Part shown: piece after piece, positions 1 through 10,559 of the stretch
Numbering within the stretch: the stretch's first letter is position 1
Layout: each line of letters starts with the position of its first letter
NCBI GenBank assembly: GCA_922989275.2
Contig: OV277861.1
Location: 49,019,623 to 49,083,622 of the forward strand
DNA length: 64,000 nucleotides
Reading direction: 5' to 3'
Origin: Gari tellinella
Taxonomy: Eukaryota; Mollusca; Bivalvia; Cardiida; Psammobiidae
The notes under the pieces: generated by a model
What the model saw: the letters and a program-made list of their open reading frames with translations, nothing else
Told to the model about the DNA's origin: nothing
Databases searched by the model: none
Translations under genes and position numbers: made by a program

Positions 1-236
1 CTGAAACTTTAAATGGACAATTCCAGTTTAGATTTTAGTCTAGTCTATTTCTGGCTTTTAAAGGTTGTTTTTGTCCATTTTTGGCATTATGACAAACAGT
101 GAAAACCCTGATCAGAGGGCTCCTTTCGGAGCCCTCTGATCTGGGTCTTCACTGTTTACACAGGACAAGTGTATTATTCACATGTACACTGTTTGAAAAG
201 GACGCCTATATGCGGGACTAGGGTTCAAAGGGTTAA
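1..236. mobile_element. M5a hairpin MITE, cut by window start
   Basis: Right part of an M5 element ending GGGTTAA. Its HA hairpin (about 99-162) has arms GATCAGAGGGCTCC and GGAGCCCTCTGATC around a TTTC loop. The flank after the hairpin carries the family landmark ATGCGGGACTAGGGTTC. The left TTAA lies outside the window. Confidence 0.8.
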
Positions 237-650
237 CATACATTTGTATTTAATTTATCCCTCCTCTGAAACCAATAGTATTGTTCCCACTTATACCGTC
301 ATGGATATGTACATGTATCAAAGGAAATATTGCCTATATTCTAGCAGATGACGGCTTAACTCTTTCCTCCCTGAAAATTTGAATGGACAATATCAGTTTC
401 CATTTGTGCCAAGTCCATTTCTGACTTTTAAGGGTTGTTTTTATCAATGTTTGGCATTATGACAAACAGTGAAGATCTTGATCAGAGGACTCCTGTCGGA
501 AACATCTGATCTGGGTCTTCACTGTTTGCACAGGACAATGGTACTTTTCACATGTACATTGTTTGAAAAGGACGCCTATATGCGGGACTAGGTTTTAAAG
601 GGTTAAAGCAGACTGAAAATAAAGCATAATGCGTCTTAAGATACCGGTAT
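233..650. mobile_element. M2 MITE interrupted by an M5 element
   Basis: The left part (TTAACATAC ... TTTATCCCTCCTCTGAA ... CTAGCAGATGACGGCTTAA) and the right part (AAGCAGACTGAAAATAAAGC) are the two sides of an M2. They are split at the TTAA of the HB hairpin by the M5 at 356-606. The far half of the hairpin is missing. Confidence 0.6.
356..606. mobile_element. M5a hairpin MITE nested in M2
   Basis: Complete copy bounded by TTAA on both sides, with ends CTCTTTCCTCC and AAAGGG. It contains a somewhat degraded HA hairpin (GATCAGAGGACTCC with an imperfect partner). Confidence 0.8.
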
Positions 651-872
651 ATTGATGATTAAATCACTTTTTTTGTTCTGAAATAAAGATGTAGTTGTGA
701 AAATATTTGTTGAAACACAGCGAAATCATGCTTCGTGGCTGCAAAATATTTCCATCATTCCTCTGTAAATCTATCTTACTTTACTTTAACCTTACAGATG
801 CCAAGCTGCACAAAATCTCCGTGAGGGGGTGTTGCAGTATGAAAAGAAAGAAATAGTATTTTCCCTTTTTGG

Positions 873-1122
873 TACAGTGGAGAATCTGTTATTCTTTCCC
901 GTTTAAACGCAAACGTACGCAAACGCAAAACACTAAAACGTAGAAAAGAACAACTTTTGGACAATTCTGATAATTCATGTTTATCTTGGTGGCAAACAGT
1001 TTGGAGCCTGATCAGACGCCGGGTTACCCGGCGTCTGATCTGGCTCCAAACTGTTTGCACTGCAAATAATAGTTTTAGCGTAAACGCGTTTATTGGGAAA
1101 GAATAACAGATTCTCCACTGTA
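873..1122. mobile_element. M1 TA-flanked hairpin MITE (type copy)
   Basis: About 246 bp between TA dinucleotides. The terminal inverted repeats share CAGTGGAGAATCTGTTATTC, followed by TTTCCC and a short repeat of ACGCAAACG. The centre is an HA hairpin (992-1054) with stem GATCAGACGCCGGGT. Short open frames across this sequence (such as the recurring SQIRRRVTRRLIRLQTV peptide) recur identically in every copy on both strands and are translations of the palindrome, not genes. Confidence 0.9.
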
Positions 1123-1254
1123 TATGGGCCGTATCAGATTATTTATATATATTCCGCAAATACTTGTAAAGGCGACTGGGAATGATAAAATCTATCACAA
1201 TCTTTTGATTGAAAATGAGACTTATCTATCAGGAGACGAATATCTATTTTGAGT

Positions 1255-1609
1255 TACAGCGCCCCCTCTCTTCAAAGACACCTAACCGGAAACAAACAAT
1301 ATGTGCGTTGTTTGGAGAGAGTCGTTACAGGGAGGGAAATTGGCTTTCATTTGCAAACAGCTTGAATCTAGATCACACGCGGCGTCTGATCTTGATTCAA
1401 GCTGTTTGTCACTCGTCAATAAGTTTTTTTTCTGTCAAACTGTATATTATGTAACTTTGAGAAAAACAGCAGACGACAGTTTTAAGCAGACGATATTGCA
1501 AAAGTAAAAGTGTCAGACATATGATTGTCTGGTTTGGGGAACAGCGGCAATGGTCGTTGTAAGGAGGGAGTCGTTGTTTGGAGGGCCGTTGTAGAGAGGG
1601 GGCGCTGTA
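1255..1609. mobile_element. M8 TA-flanked hairpin MITE
   Basis: Ends CAGCGCCCCCTCTC and GAGAGGGGGCGCTG are exact inverted partners next to TA. GTCGTTACAGGGAGGG and GTCGTTGTAAGGAGGG lie just inside. An HA-type hairpin beginning CAAACAGCTTGAATC sits in the middle with part of its left stem missing. Confidence 0.85.
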
Positions 1610-1964
1610 TAATGACCTTCATAGTTGACGTTTTGACCTCAAATGCAATATACGCCTAGATATTCTCATTAGATAACATTGTAAAAAGTTACAATTAAAT
1701 ATGCACTCTCTTACCCAAGTTATCGCCTGAAAACTAATACCCACGCATAGAGATGAACAGAAAACAATAACTACTAGGCCCTATATACTCCCCTGCTTCT
1801 TCATCAGCAGGGACTAAACAGTGAAAAAGGATCGAGACCAATTTTGAACACGGTCTCTTATTTTGAACCCTTTCACTCTTAATGACGCTTTAAAGCGTCT
1901 GATCAGAGTCCAAACTGTTTGACACTCGTTTTGAAATTTCTTCAGTCATACTGCCTTATTTTAA

Positions 1965-3519
1965 GCTCACCTGAGCCAAAGGCTCAGGATGAGCTATTGT
2001 GATACCATTCCGTCCGGTGTCGTGCGTCCGTCGTACGTCGTCCGTTCACATTTTCAACAACATCTCCTCTGAAACCACTGACCGGATTTCAGCCAAACTT
2101 TGTCAGAAGCATCAGTGATAAGGGGGAATGAAATCTTGTTCAAAGATTTTGGCTAGAGTTGATTCCCCTTGCTGTGGGACCAGATTTTCTAACATGATCG
2201 TATAGACAACTTTTAATGCATAAGAAAATCTTAAAAAATCTTCTCAGAAACCCAAAGGCCCAGTCCTTTGATATTTGGTATGTATCTTAACCTAATGATC
2301 TTCTAGCAAGATTGTTCAAATTTTGACCCTGGGACCAAAATGACCCCGCCCTGGGGCTTATCAGTTTTTCTTAGGAAAACTTTAAAAAATCTTCTTCTCA
2401 GGAACTGTATGGCCTAGATCATTAATATTTGACATGTAGCTTTGCCTTATGGTCCTCTACCAAAATTGTTCAAATTATGACCCCCGGGTCAAAAATGACC
2501 CCGCCCTGGGGCTTATCAGTTTTTCTTAGGAAAACTTTAAAAAATCTTCTTCTCAGAAACTGTATGGCCTAGATCTTTAATATTTGACATGTAGCTTTGC
2601 CTTGTGGTCCTCTACCAAGATTGTTCAATTTATGACCCCGGGTTAAATAGGCCCCGCCCTCGGGCTTATCAGTTTTTCATAGGAAAACCTTTAAAAATCT
2701 TCTTCTCTGAAGCTGTAAGGCCCAGATCATTTATATTTGACATGTAGCTTTTCCTTATAGTCCTCTACCAAAGTTGTTCAAATTATGACCCCCGGGTCAA
2801 AATTGGCCCCGCCCCGGGGCTTATCAATTTTACATAGACTTATATAGGAAAACCTTTTCAAATCTTCTTCTCTGAAACTGTAAGGCCCAGATCTTTAATA
2901 TTTGACATATTGCTTTGCCTTTTGGTCCTCTACCAAGATTGTTCAAATTATGACCCGGGCCAAAAATGGCCTCGCCCTTGGGCTTATCAGTTTTGCATAG
3001 GAAAACCTTTAAAAATCTTCTTCTCTGAAACTGTAAGGCCCAGATCATTTATATTTGACATTTAGCTTTGCCCTATGGTCCTCTACCTAGATTGTTCAAA
3101 TTATTACCCCTGGGTCAAATTTGGCCCCGCCCCGGGGCTCATCAGTTTTACATAGACTTATATAGGAAAACCTTTAAAAATATTCTTTTCTAAAACTGTA
3201 AGGCCCAGATCTTTAATATTTGACATATAGCTTTGCTTTGTGGTTCTCTACCAAGTGTATTAAAATTATGACACCCGGACTCAAATTGGTCCCGCCCTGG
3301 GCTTATCATTTTTTGTGTGTGGGAAAAACCTTTAAAAATCTTCTCTTAAATCGTAAAGCCTAGATCATTAATATCTGAGATGTAGCGTTGCATTGTAGTC
3401 CTCTACCAATATCAAATAATAACACCTGGATCATAGCTATATCAAAATGTTGTCTTGCCAAGTCAGCTGCTATGGTACAATGTCTCAGGTGAGCGAAATG
3501 TGGCCCTCTGTGCCTCTTG
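1965..3519. mobile_element. Mollusc-type non-autonomous element with internal tandem array
   Basis: Starts GCTCACCTGAGCC and finishes with the inverse CTCAGGTGAGCG followed by GGCCCTCTGTGCCTCTTG. This start/finish pair is characteristic of an abundant mollusc repeat (established knowledge from memory; class uncertain, possibly Helitron-related). The segment with CGTCCGTCGTACGTCGTCCG follows the left end. The body is mostly the tandem array listed next. No coding frame is present. Confidence 0.7.
2300..3330. repeat. ~155-165 bp tandem array, about 7 units
   Basis: Each unit carries GACCCCGCCC (or GGCCCCGCCC), then GGGCTTATCAG, AATCTTCTTCTC, TTTGACATGTAGCTTTGCC and TCCTCTACCAA. The GC-rich landmark falls near 2342, 2497, 2651, 2806, 2969, 3124 and 3289, giving a spacing of 154-165 bp. 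Units diverge progressively toward the right. Confidence 0.85.
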
Positions 3520-3759
3520 TTTAAACTTTGAAGCGACATTGCAGACAAAAAATTGAAGCAAACGTCAATGAAACGGTGAAGGGGTAAAAGAAAACTCACG
3601 GAAAGGTTGGCAGTGGAAGGGTTAACAAACTTTATACAGGTCGGCTAGGTGATGCAAAACAAGGGTCAACTATAGCCCAAGTGCTATAATTTTAATAATT
3701 GATAGAGGTCACAAACATATTTATATTCCCAATAGTTTGAAGGGGGTTTACTGGAATCA

Positions 3760-4250
3760 GCCTGTCGGTTCGTCGGTCGGTCGGTCTGCAATCTTGCACT
3801 TTCAACTCCTCCTTCAGTTTCAACCTGATTCATTTGGTACTTGGCATAAATGTTACTCAGGTGTAGTAGATGTGCAAGAAAAAAATTCAGGTCTCTGTGA
3901 ACTTGACCTTGACTATTGGCCTTGAAATTGGTCTTGAAATTGGCAGGCAAAATCTTGTACTTTGAACTCCTCATTCACTTTCAACCTGATTCACTTGATA
4001 CTTGGCATAAATGTTACTCAAGAGTAGTAGATGTGTTAGACACAAATTTTAGGTCTCTGTGACCTTGACTTTTGGCCTTGAAATTGGTCTTGAAATTGGC
4101 AGGCAAAATCTTGTACTTTGAACTCCTCCTTCACTTCAACCTGATTCTCTAGATACTTGGCATAAATTTTACTCAGGAGTAGTAGATGTGCAAGATACAA
4201 ATTTCAAATCTCTGTGACCTTGACCTTTGTTAACCTTTTGTGTGGATATA
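3760..4250. repeat. ~160-bp tandem repeat, three units
   Basis: The landmark GGCATAAATGTTACTCA recurs at about 3843, 4004 and 4159, accompanied by CTCCTTCACTTTCAACCTG and CTCTGTGACCTTGAC. No gene. The GTCGGTCGGTCGG stretch at the left is a short simple repeat. Confidence 0.8.
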
Positions 4251-4399
4251 TCTTGGGATTGCAAAGTGCCACATATCATTTTGAGATCACTTTGATCTTG
4301 AAATTGACCTCTGACCTTGATTATAAAAAAAAATGTCCAGAGCATATCTCTTTTACCCTATCATCTACGATTACCAAACCTGGAGTGTTATGGTCATAT

Positions 4400-5540
4400 T
4401 TAGAAGTAACCATTGAAGTTGGGTGATCATAGTAAGAAGGTAACCACTGGGTTCTCATGGTATTGTTTAGACAGTAACCAATTAAGTGATATGGCTATAG
4501 TAAGACTGTAACCACTGAAGTCTGACGGCCATATTAAGACAGTAGCAAATGGAGTCTGACAGCCATATTTAGAAAGTAACCATTGAAGTATGATAACCAC
4601 TGAATACTAATGACCCAATTTAGACAGTAACCAATGGAGTCTGACGGCCATATTTAGACAGTAACCAACAAAGTGCATTGACTATAGTAAGACAATTACC
4701 ACTGAAGTTTGATGGCTCATTTGGACAATAACCAATGCAGTGCTATGGGTCAAGTTAGGCAGTAGCCTATGAAGTCTGACGGCCATATTTAGACAGTAAC
4801 CAATACAGTGCTATGACTTGAGTTAGACGGTAACCTATGAAGTCTGATTGCCCTATTAAGACAGTTACTGATGACGTCTGACGACCACTTGTGCAAGTAA
4901 CTTATGACGTGATATTGCTAAAGTTACACAGTAACCAATGAAGTGACATGACTATAGTTAGACAGTAACCTATTAGATCTGGCGGCCATATTTAGACAGT
5001 AACCTGTGAAGTTCTATGACTATTGTTAGACAGTAACCACTGTTCTCAAAGTCTGATGGTACTATCAAGACAGTAACCAATGCAGTCTGACGGCCATATT
5101 AAAACAGTAACCAATGAAGTGCTATGAATATACATGTAGTTAGACAGTAACAAATGAAGTCTGACGGCCCTATTTAAACAGTAACCACTGAAGTCTGATT
5201 ACCCTATTTAGACAGTAGCCAATGAAGTCTGGTGACCATATTTAGACAGTAACAAATTAAGTGCATTGGCTATAGTAAGACAGTAACCAATGAAGTCTGG
5301 CGGCCATATTCAGACAGTAACCAATGAAGTACCATGTAAATAGTTAGACAGCAACCACTGACGTCTGATGGCTCTATTTAGACAGTAACCAATGAAGTTT
5401 GGCGGCCATGTTTAGACAGTAACCAATAAAGTGCTATGGATATACATGTAGTAAGAAAGAAACCAATGACGTCTGATGGCCATACTTAGACAATAGCCAA
5501 GTTTGGCGGCCAGTTTTAGACAGTAACCAAATTTCGATGG
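4400..5540. repeat. ~35-bp satellite array, left block
   Basis: More than 30 divergent units of about 34-38 bp built around GACAGTAACCAATGAAGTC. Two unit types can be seen, often alternating: one continues TGACGGCCATATTTA, the other GCTATGACTATAGTTA. No CRISPR organisation: the units have no constant repeat with unique spacers. Confidence 0.85.
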
Positions 5541-5542
5541 CA

Positions 5543-6336
5543 AAAGCAAAAAGGTGTGATCTGGACCTTTTATAGTTTTGAGAAAGTTGACTTTAAAGGC
5601 TTCGATTGTGATATAAATTCAGGGAGAAGGGATACCAAATTAATGTTTGCAATAATATTTAAACTTAATTGAAAGGTGTATATGTTAGATAATATCAACA
5701 TGTATATTGCCAAATATGGGCATACATTTTGCAAATACCACCTTTTTGCTTTAAGTATTTTGCTAAGTTTGGGGTGTTAAAAGGGGCTATGTGGCAGATA
5801 GACCCTTTTTGCATTATAACAAAAAGAATAGTTATAAACGAGTATGCTATTGTTTAATGCACAGACACACATGTTTAGTAAAGGAACACTTCTTTGAAAT
5901 GTTCATCAAATAAATGCATCCAACAAGGTCATCTTCTACACATTTAAAAAGAAAATCTCGTAGGCCCCAAGTCTTCCTCTGTGTCTGCATCTGACTACTC
6001 AATGTTTTGCTCAAGTAGTTTCATTGCTTATCATGAAGTAGTCAATGACGTGTTATATGAGTGAAAACACTCGTATATGACTAGAGCATCGGACATAGAC
6101 ACTACCGGTAAGTCACTCGTTTGCTCACTAACATAGGTAAAATTTGCTTGTACAAACACCAATTTTCTGTTCTTTGGGCAAAATGCAGATAGCCCCTTTG
6201 TTTTCTGGCATCTTTTTGGTTTTCTGTTGGGTATATTATTTGAATATTCATTTCACATAAAATATAGGTAAAATACATTCAGAAAATGAATAAATATCAA
6301 AATATGCCCAAATCGTACATAACACCTTTTTGCTTT
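5543..6336. mobile_element. TIR element inserted in the satellite
   Basis: AT-rich ~794-bp segment bounded by the inverted pair AAAGCAAAAAGGTGT (left) and ACACCTTTTTGCTTT (right), with satellite units on both sides. An internal copy of ACCTTTTTGCTTTA lies near 5739-5753. No coding frame. Superfamily not identified; no clear target duplication. Confidence 0.65.
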
Positions 6337-6344
6337 ATGTCATC

Positions 6345-7205
6345 GCAATGAAGCTCTATGGCTATAATTAGACAGTAGCCACTAACTCTGATATAATAGC
6401 CCCATTTAGACAGTAACCAATGAAGTCTGACGGCCATATTTAGACAGTAACTAATGAAGTGCTATGACTATAGTTAGAAAGTACCCACTGAAGTATGATG
6501 GTCCTATTTAAATAGTAACCAATAGAGTCTGACGGCCATATTTAGACAGTAACTAATGAAGCCTGACGGCCAGGTTAAAACAGTAAGCACTGAAGTCTGA
6601 AGACCATATGTAGACAGTAACAACTGAAGTCGAGTGGCCATAGTTGATATTTAATCAAATAAAGTCTAATGACCATAGTAAGACAGGTACCACTGGCGTC
6701 CGAAGGCTATATGGTTAGACAGTTACCAAACCAATGGAATCTCATTCTTATTTAAACAGTAACCAATGAAGTCTGATGGCCATAGTTAAATAGTAACCAA
6801 TGAAGTTTAACGGCCGTATTTAGATAGTACAAATGAAATCTTATGTCCGTAGTTAGACAGTTACCATTGAAGTGTGATTACAATAGTGCTACAGTACTTA
6901 ATGAAGTCAATGACCATAGTTAGACTATAACCAATGAAGTATGATGTCAATAGTTAAACAGTGACCATTAAAGTTTGATGGCCATAGTTAGGGGTCATTG
7001 AAATCTGATCGCCTTATGCAGAGAGTAACCACTGACACCCCACCGCCTTATTTAGACAGTAACCAATGAATTCTGGTAGCCTTGTTAAGCCAGTAACCAA
7101 TTAATTCTGGTAGCCTTATTTAGCATTATTATTGAGACCAGCAAGCGTGATTGTCAGAGTCAAAGAGTAATCAACGACGCCTGGTGGCCGAAGTTGGAAA
7201 GTAAC
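6345..7205. repeat. ~35-bp satellite array, right block
   Basis: Continuation of the GACAGTAACCAATGAAGTC satellite. Units are more divergent than in the left block and degrade toward the right. Confidence 0.8.
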
Positions 7206-7213
7206 CACTGAAG

Positions 7214-7466
7214 TTAACCCTTTACCTGATAGCCTTTATCTAGTATTGAAGATAGTTGACTACTTAAAGCAGGTTGAAAGTAAAGCAGAATGAACCTTAA
7301 AGCGCATTCTGCTTTACTTTCAGCCTGCTTTAAGCTATCCAGTGATAGAATATAGAAAATATTCCCTATAATATATATTCATGACTGATTAAATTGGAAC
7401 TATTTTCTTCAGCGGAGGAATAAATTAAATACGCTAAAAGTCGCTTCTATGAGGGGAAAGGGTTAA
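7214..7466. mobile_element. M2 TTAA-flanked MITE (type copy)
   Basis: TTAA-CCCTTTACC ... GGAAAGGG-TTAA. The centre is the HB hairpin: TTAAAGCAGGTTGAAAGT and AAGCAGAATG pair with CATTCTGCTT and ACTTTCAGCCTGCTTTAA. Flanking landmarks are TGGAACTATTTTCTTCAG and AGTCGCTTCTAT. The TTAA/CCC ends fit the piggyBac superfamily (known family signature). Confidence 0.85.
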
Positions 7467-7579
7467 ATGACCTTACGCTCGTATCTAGTCATTATTCGGA
7501 CTAACCAGAACAGAACAAATCATTATTTCTCATCCAGGTATACACCATTCAACATGGGGACATAACATAATTGCATATA

Positions 7580-8065
7580 TCAATAGAAATACAGGTAATC
7601 CAATGAAGTTTGATGATAACCACTGAAGTCTGATGGCCATAGTTAAAGACATCTCCTGACGACCTTTCGATCATAACGCCTTGCCAGACAATTTCCTTGC
7701 AAAAAACATGGATCTTATGGACATGTGGGTAGCAAAGAACCATTGAAGCTTCTCGTGTGAGACCCAACCTATATATTTGATAGTTTGGTTAGAAATAACC
7801 ATTGAAAATCACTAGAGCTTGAGTATAATCTGGGCATCACCAGGTAAATTGAGATTGGTATAGCATGTGATGCATGCTTTGACAGTTAGAATTCACACCT
7901 ATCGAGACAATTGGGGGGGGGGGGGGGGGGGGTAGTCCATCAATGGACTGAGGAAAAGTCTTTAAACAGTAGCCACTGCATTTTGATGGGCATGGTTTTA
8001 GTAGTGACCACTGAAGTCTGATTGCCATACATGTATTTAGCCAGTAACTATTGAAGTCTGATATA
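7580..8065. repeat. Scattered satellite units and unique DNA
   Basis: Isolated units such as AATCCAATGAAGTTTGATG, AGTAGCCACTGCATTTTGATG and CAGTAACTATTGAAGTCTGA are separated by non-repeat sequence. The segment ATATTTGATAGTTTGGTTAG near 7772 recurs at about 13277. No gene seen. Confidence 0.6.
7913..7932. repeat. 20-nt poly-G run
   Basis: Uninterrupted run of 20 G. It can form a G-quadruplex and is prone to length errors in sequencing. Confidence 0.9.
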
Positions 8066-8439
8066 TGCTATAGTGTTTGAAACCCTGAATCACGATGAAT
8101 AAAGTTAAGAATTATCGCAATATGAGTACATGTATGTATATTGTTGAAATCAACCCTTATATACATGTAGTACTCTAGAAAGGATACAATATACAAGAAC
8201 ACTTTATTTATAGTCGGGTGTTTACAAATATAGATTTAACATTAGCTAGAAGCTATTTACCGACAAAAACAAATATTTCGTAAAAAATACATAAATTAAC
8301 AATCAACCTGTAAGATAACTTACCTGTAAGATAAATTATAGGACTAAACTTAATTGGACATTGGAATTGTCCATCAAAATACTCAGATGTGAGTGGCACA
8401 GTGCAGACCACTAGAAAAAATTGGACTCTGGTGAATGTG

Positions 8440-8515
8440 TCTACTAAAGCGCCATTATCATTATTCATTTGGAAGAGTGGTCCGATGTTGCGGGTTCGAT
8501 CCCAGAGCGGCACTA
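8440..8515 (+). repeat. Possible tRNA-derived SINE remnant
   Basis: GCGGGTTCGATCCCAGAG matches a pol III B box, and GGAAGAGTGG upstream is a weak A box. The spacing between them is too short for a tRNA and no cloverleaf can be drawn, so at most this is a SINE head. Confidence 0.3.
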
Positions 8516-8561
8516 CATCTCCCCGGCGCTATGTGCTCACGTTATGATTTATGAGGACAGG

Positions 8562-8662
8562 GTCCAAGGTTATAAGGAATTTGAGTTGAGTCTGACATCG
8601 TTCTCAAGCATTAGATAGGTCAGATTCGCAGAGCTTACCCAGAGCTCTTATAACCTTGGACT
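8562..8662. mobile_element. M10-related inverted-repeat element
   Basis: Outer inverted pair GTCCAAGGTTATAAG / CTTATAACCTTGGAC encloses the M10 landmark GAGTCTGACATCGTTCTCAA. The palindrome is less perfect than in other M10 copies. Confidence 0.6.
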
Positions 8663-8760
8663 CAGTGCTTGAACTAGTTCGCTTGGTATTAGAAATATGT
8701 GACTTATAAATAAGGGTTAAATCACACAGTACATAATGACACTGCTATACACCGGACACG

Positions 8761-8989
8761 TTAACCCATTTGTGCCCATGATCCCATATATGGGACATAG
8801 GCAAACAGTGTAGACTCTGATCAGACGCCGCATTATGCGGCGTCTGATCAGAGTCTACACTGTTTGCTAATAGGAATTTCCATATAAAACAAAATGAAAA
8901 CGAAAATTTTGACCAGGCATCCCTTTGATAAAAAATGGACTAATCCAATATATAAACATGGAAGAATACACTGGGCGTAAATGGGTTAA
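8761..8989. mobile_element. M4 TTAA-flanked MITE (type copy)
   Basis: TTAACCCATTTGTGCCCATG ... CGTAAATGGGTTAA. Its HA hairpin (about 8804-8868) is near perfect, with stem GATCAGACGCCGCAT and a 2-nt loop. The right half carries TGACCAGGCATCCCTTTGAT and AACATGGAAGAAT. Confidence 0.85.
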
Positions 8990-9005
8990 AGAACAATTGG
9001 GTCCA

Positions 9006-9120
9006 TTAACCCATTGTGTCCTAGCGACGAGAGTAGTCGTCCTTCTCAAACAGTGCAAGTATGAAGAGTACATTTGTCCTGTGCAAATAATGTAGACACA
9101 GACCAGAGTCTTCGCTGCTT
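9006..9120. mobile_element. Truncated M5b
   Basis: TTAACCCATTGTGTCCTAGC followed by GACGAGAGTAGTCGTC and the start of a decayed HA hairpin. The right half is absent. Confidence 0.5.
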
Positions 9121-9395
9121 GTCTTTTTTAAAAAAAAAACCAACAAAACGAACAGAACCTAAATAATCTAAAAAGGCATATACTTTATTAGAAACTGGCA
9201 TTATACATTCGATGCTCTAGGGGTATATGAGTTAATGTACGACTCTCAGTTTTATTGCCGCGACGACACGTGTTGACTTGCGACTCTGGCGATGGTTTCT
9301 TGATTTAATTGACTTTTGACAAAATAACATACAATTCCAATCTGAGTAATTTCGCGCTCTTTCTAGCGCCTTGCATCTACAAAAATTACAACCAT

Positions 9396-9600
9396 TACAC
9401 TAAAACCTCACAATTATGACCACTTAATTGTGTTAATTATTAGGTATTTACAGCAGATGACTGCTTAAAGCAAGGTGACAGTAAAACAGACAGCTCCTTT
9501 AGGAGATTTGTTTTACTATCGCCTTGCTTTAAGCTGTATCCTGTATTTTATACAATCAACTGGCATTCATTTTTTGTCGTAATAGAGAGGTTTTACTGTA
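9396..9600. mobile_element. M7 TA-flanked MITE
   Basis: Ends CACTAAAACCTC and GAGAGGTTTTACTG next to TA. The central HB-like hairpin has stem TTAAAGCAAGGTGACAGTAA with a CTCCTTTAGGAG tip. Family landmark AATTATTAGG. Confidence 0.8.
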
Positions 9601-9865
9601 TGTCAAATTTGTATGCAAGTTCATTTACTGGAACTCATTACAGAGGTTTTGTTTTATGCATTAAGCCGAAAACAGACATAAAATTGATTAATTTTATTTT
9701 TCAACGTAAACCGTAAATCTCTTGAAAAATTAATCAGCAAATAATCATAATATTATATTCAAGTATGAAGAGTAGAATGTTGTCTTAGTTAACTCGTACT
9801 AGCCAGTTTCACACTTATTCAAGCCCAGTGTTGACTATATATGGTTGCTTTTATATATAGTAAAC
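9601..9865. other. Unassigned AT-rich DNA
   Basis: No open frame, hairpin or family landmark recognised. Confidence 0.5.
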
Positions 9866-10221
9866 AGCACCCCCGCTCTACAACGACATCCAATGGGAGA
9901 CAGACATTTTGTTCGTTGTTCAGAAGGAGTCGTTAAAGGGAGGAAAATCGACTAATATTTGCAAAACAGCTTTAATCCAGATCAGACGTCGCGTAACGCG
10001 GCGTCTGATCTAGATACAAGATGTTTGTCACTCGTCGTTAAGTATTTTTCTGTCAAATTGTCTAAAATGAAATTTGAGAAAGCAGCAGACAACTATTTAA
10101 AGCAGACGACAATGTAGCCGTAAAAGGGTTATACGTAACTGTTCTATTTAGGGAACTGCGACAAGGGTCGTTATAAGGAAATAGTCGTTGTTGGGAGGAC
10201 CGTTGTAGGGAGGGAACGCGA
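9866..10221. mobile_element. M8 hairpin MITE
   Basis: Diverged ends (ACAGCACCCCCGCTCTACAA and TTGTAGGGAGGGAACGC) with the M8 landmarks GTTCAGAAGGAGTCGTTAAA and GGAAATAGTCGTTG. The HA hairpin has stem CGTCGCGTAACGCGGCG. Confidence 0.75.
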
Positions 10222-10350
10222 AATGGTAAACAGAGTAGACACTGACCAGGAGCCACCTCATCTGCGATATACACTGTTTGCACAAAACATGTGTACGCTA
10301 CAAAGGTACACTGTTTGTCAATGACGAGTATACTCGTCGTTAGGGCTCAT
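10222..10350. mobile_element. M5b right fragment
   Basis: GTAAACAGAGTAGACACTGA and TACACTGTTTG followed by ATGACGAGTATACTCGTCG. Only the hairpin remnant and one flank survive. Confidence 0.5.
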
Positions 10351-10559
10351 TTTGTTGCAATAACAGTAAAAACTTCACATATTCAAGGAGAGGCCCACCA
10401 TGGAAGCTTTGGTCATAATGGTTTAATATTCAACTTAGACTTACTGCCATGCAGTTAGTCTGTGCAAATAGAAGACAATTTAGGAAGAAAGAATACAATA
10501 AAAATTATTGGAATTATGTGGACAATGCTGCTAAGATATTGTTGTGATAGTCATGGGTC

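Larger units (their letters stand above)
1863..3625. mobile_element. M3a MITE split by a mollusc-type repeat
   Basis: The left end CCCTTTCACTCTTAATGACG plus one hairpin arm lies before 1965. The right part (ACTTTGAAGCGACATTGCAG ... GTGGAAGGGTTAA) resumes after 3519. Joining the two restores the order seen in intact M3 copies such as 42254-42500. Confidence 0.75.

Noticed and set aside
776..1060. Open frame giving a peptide with SQIRRRVTRRLIRLQTV, recurring at many places on both strands
   Set aside because: It is the translation of the M1 hairpin and its TIR. Every copy gives the same peptide irrespective of locus, and the reading follows palindrome symmetry rather than codon bias.
4400..7205. 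Regular short repeats resembling a CRISPR array
   Set aside because: The whole unit varies; there is no invariant repeat separated by unique spacers, and the context is a eukaryotic genome.
7913..8028. Minus-strand frame with a polyproline stretch
   Set aside because: The proline run is only the translated poly-G tract.
8440..8515. tRNA gene suggested by GGGTTCGATCCC
   Set aside because: No acceptor or anticodon stems can be drawn and the A-B box distance is too short. Kept only as a weak SINE remnant.
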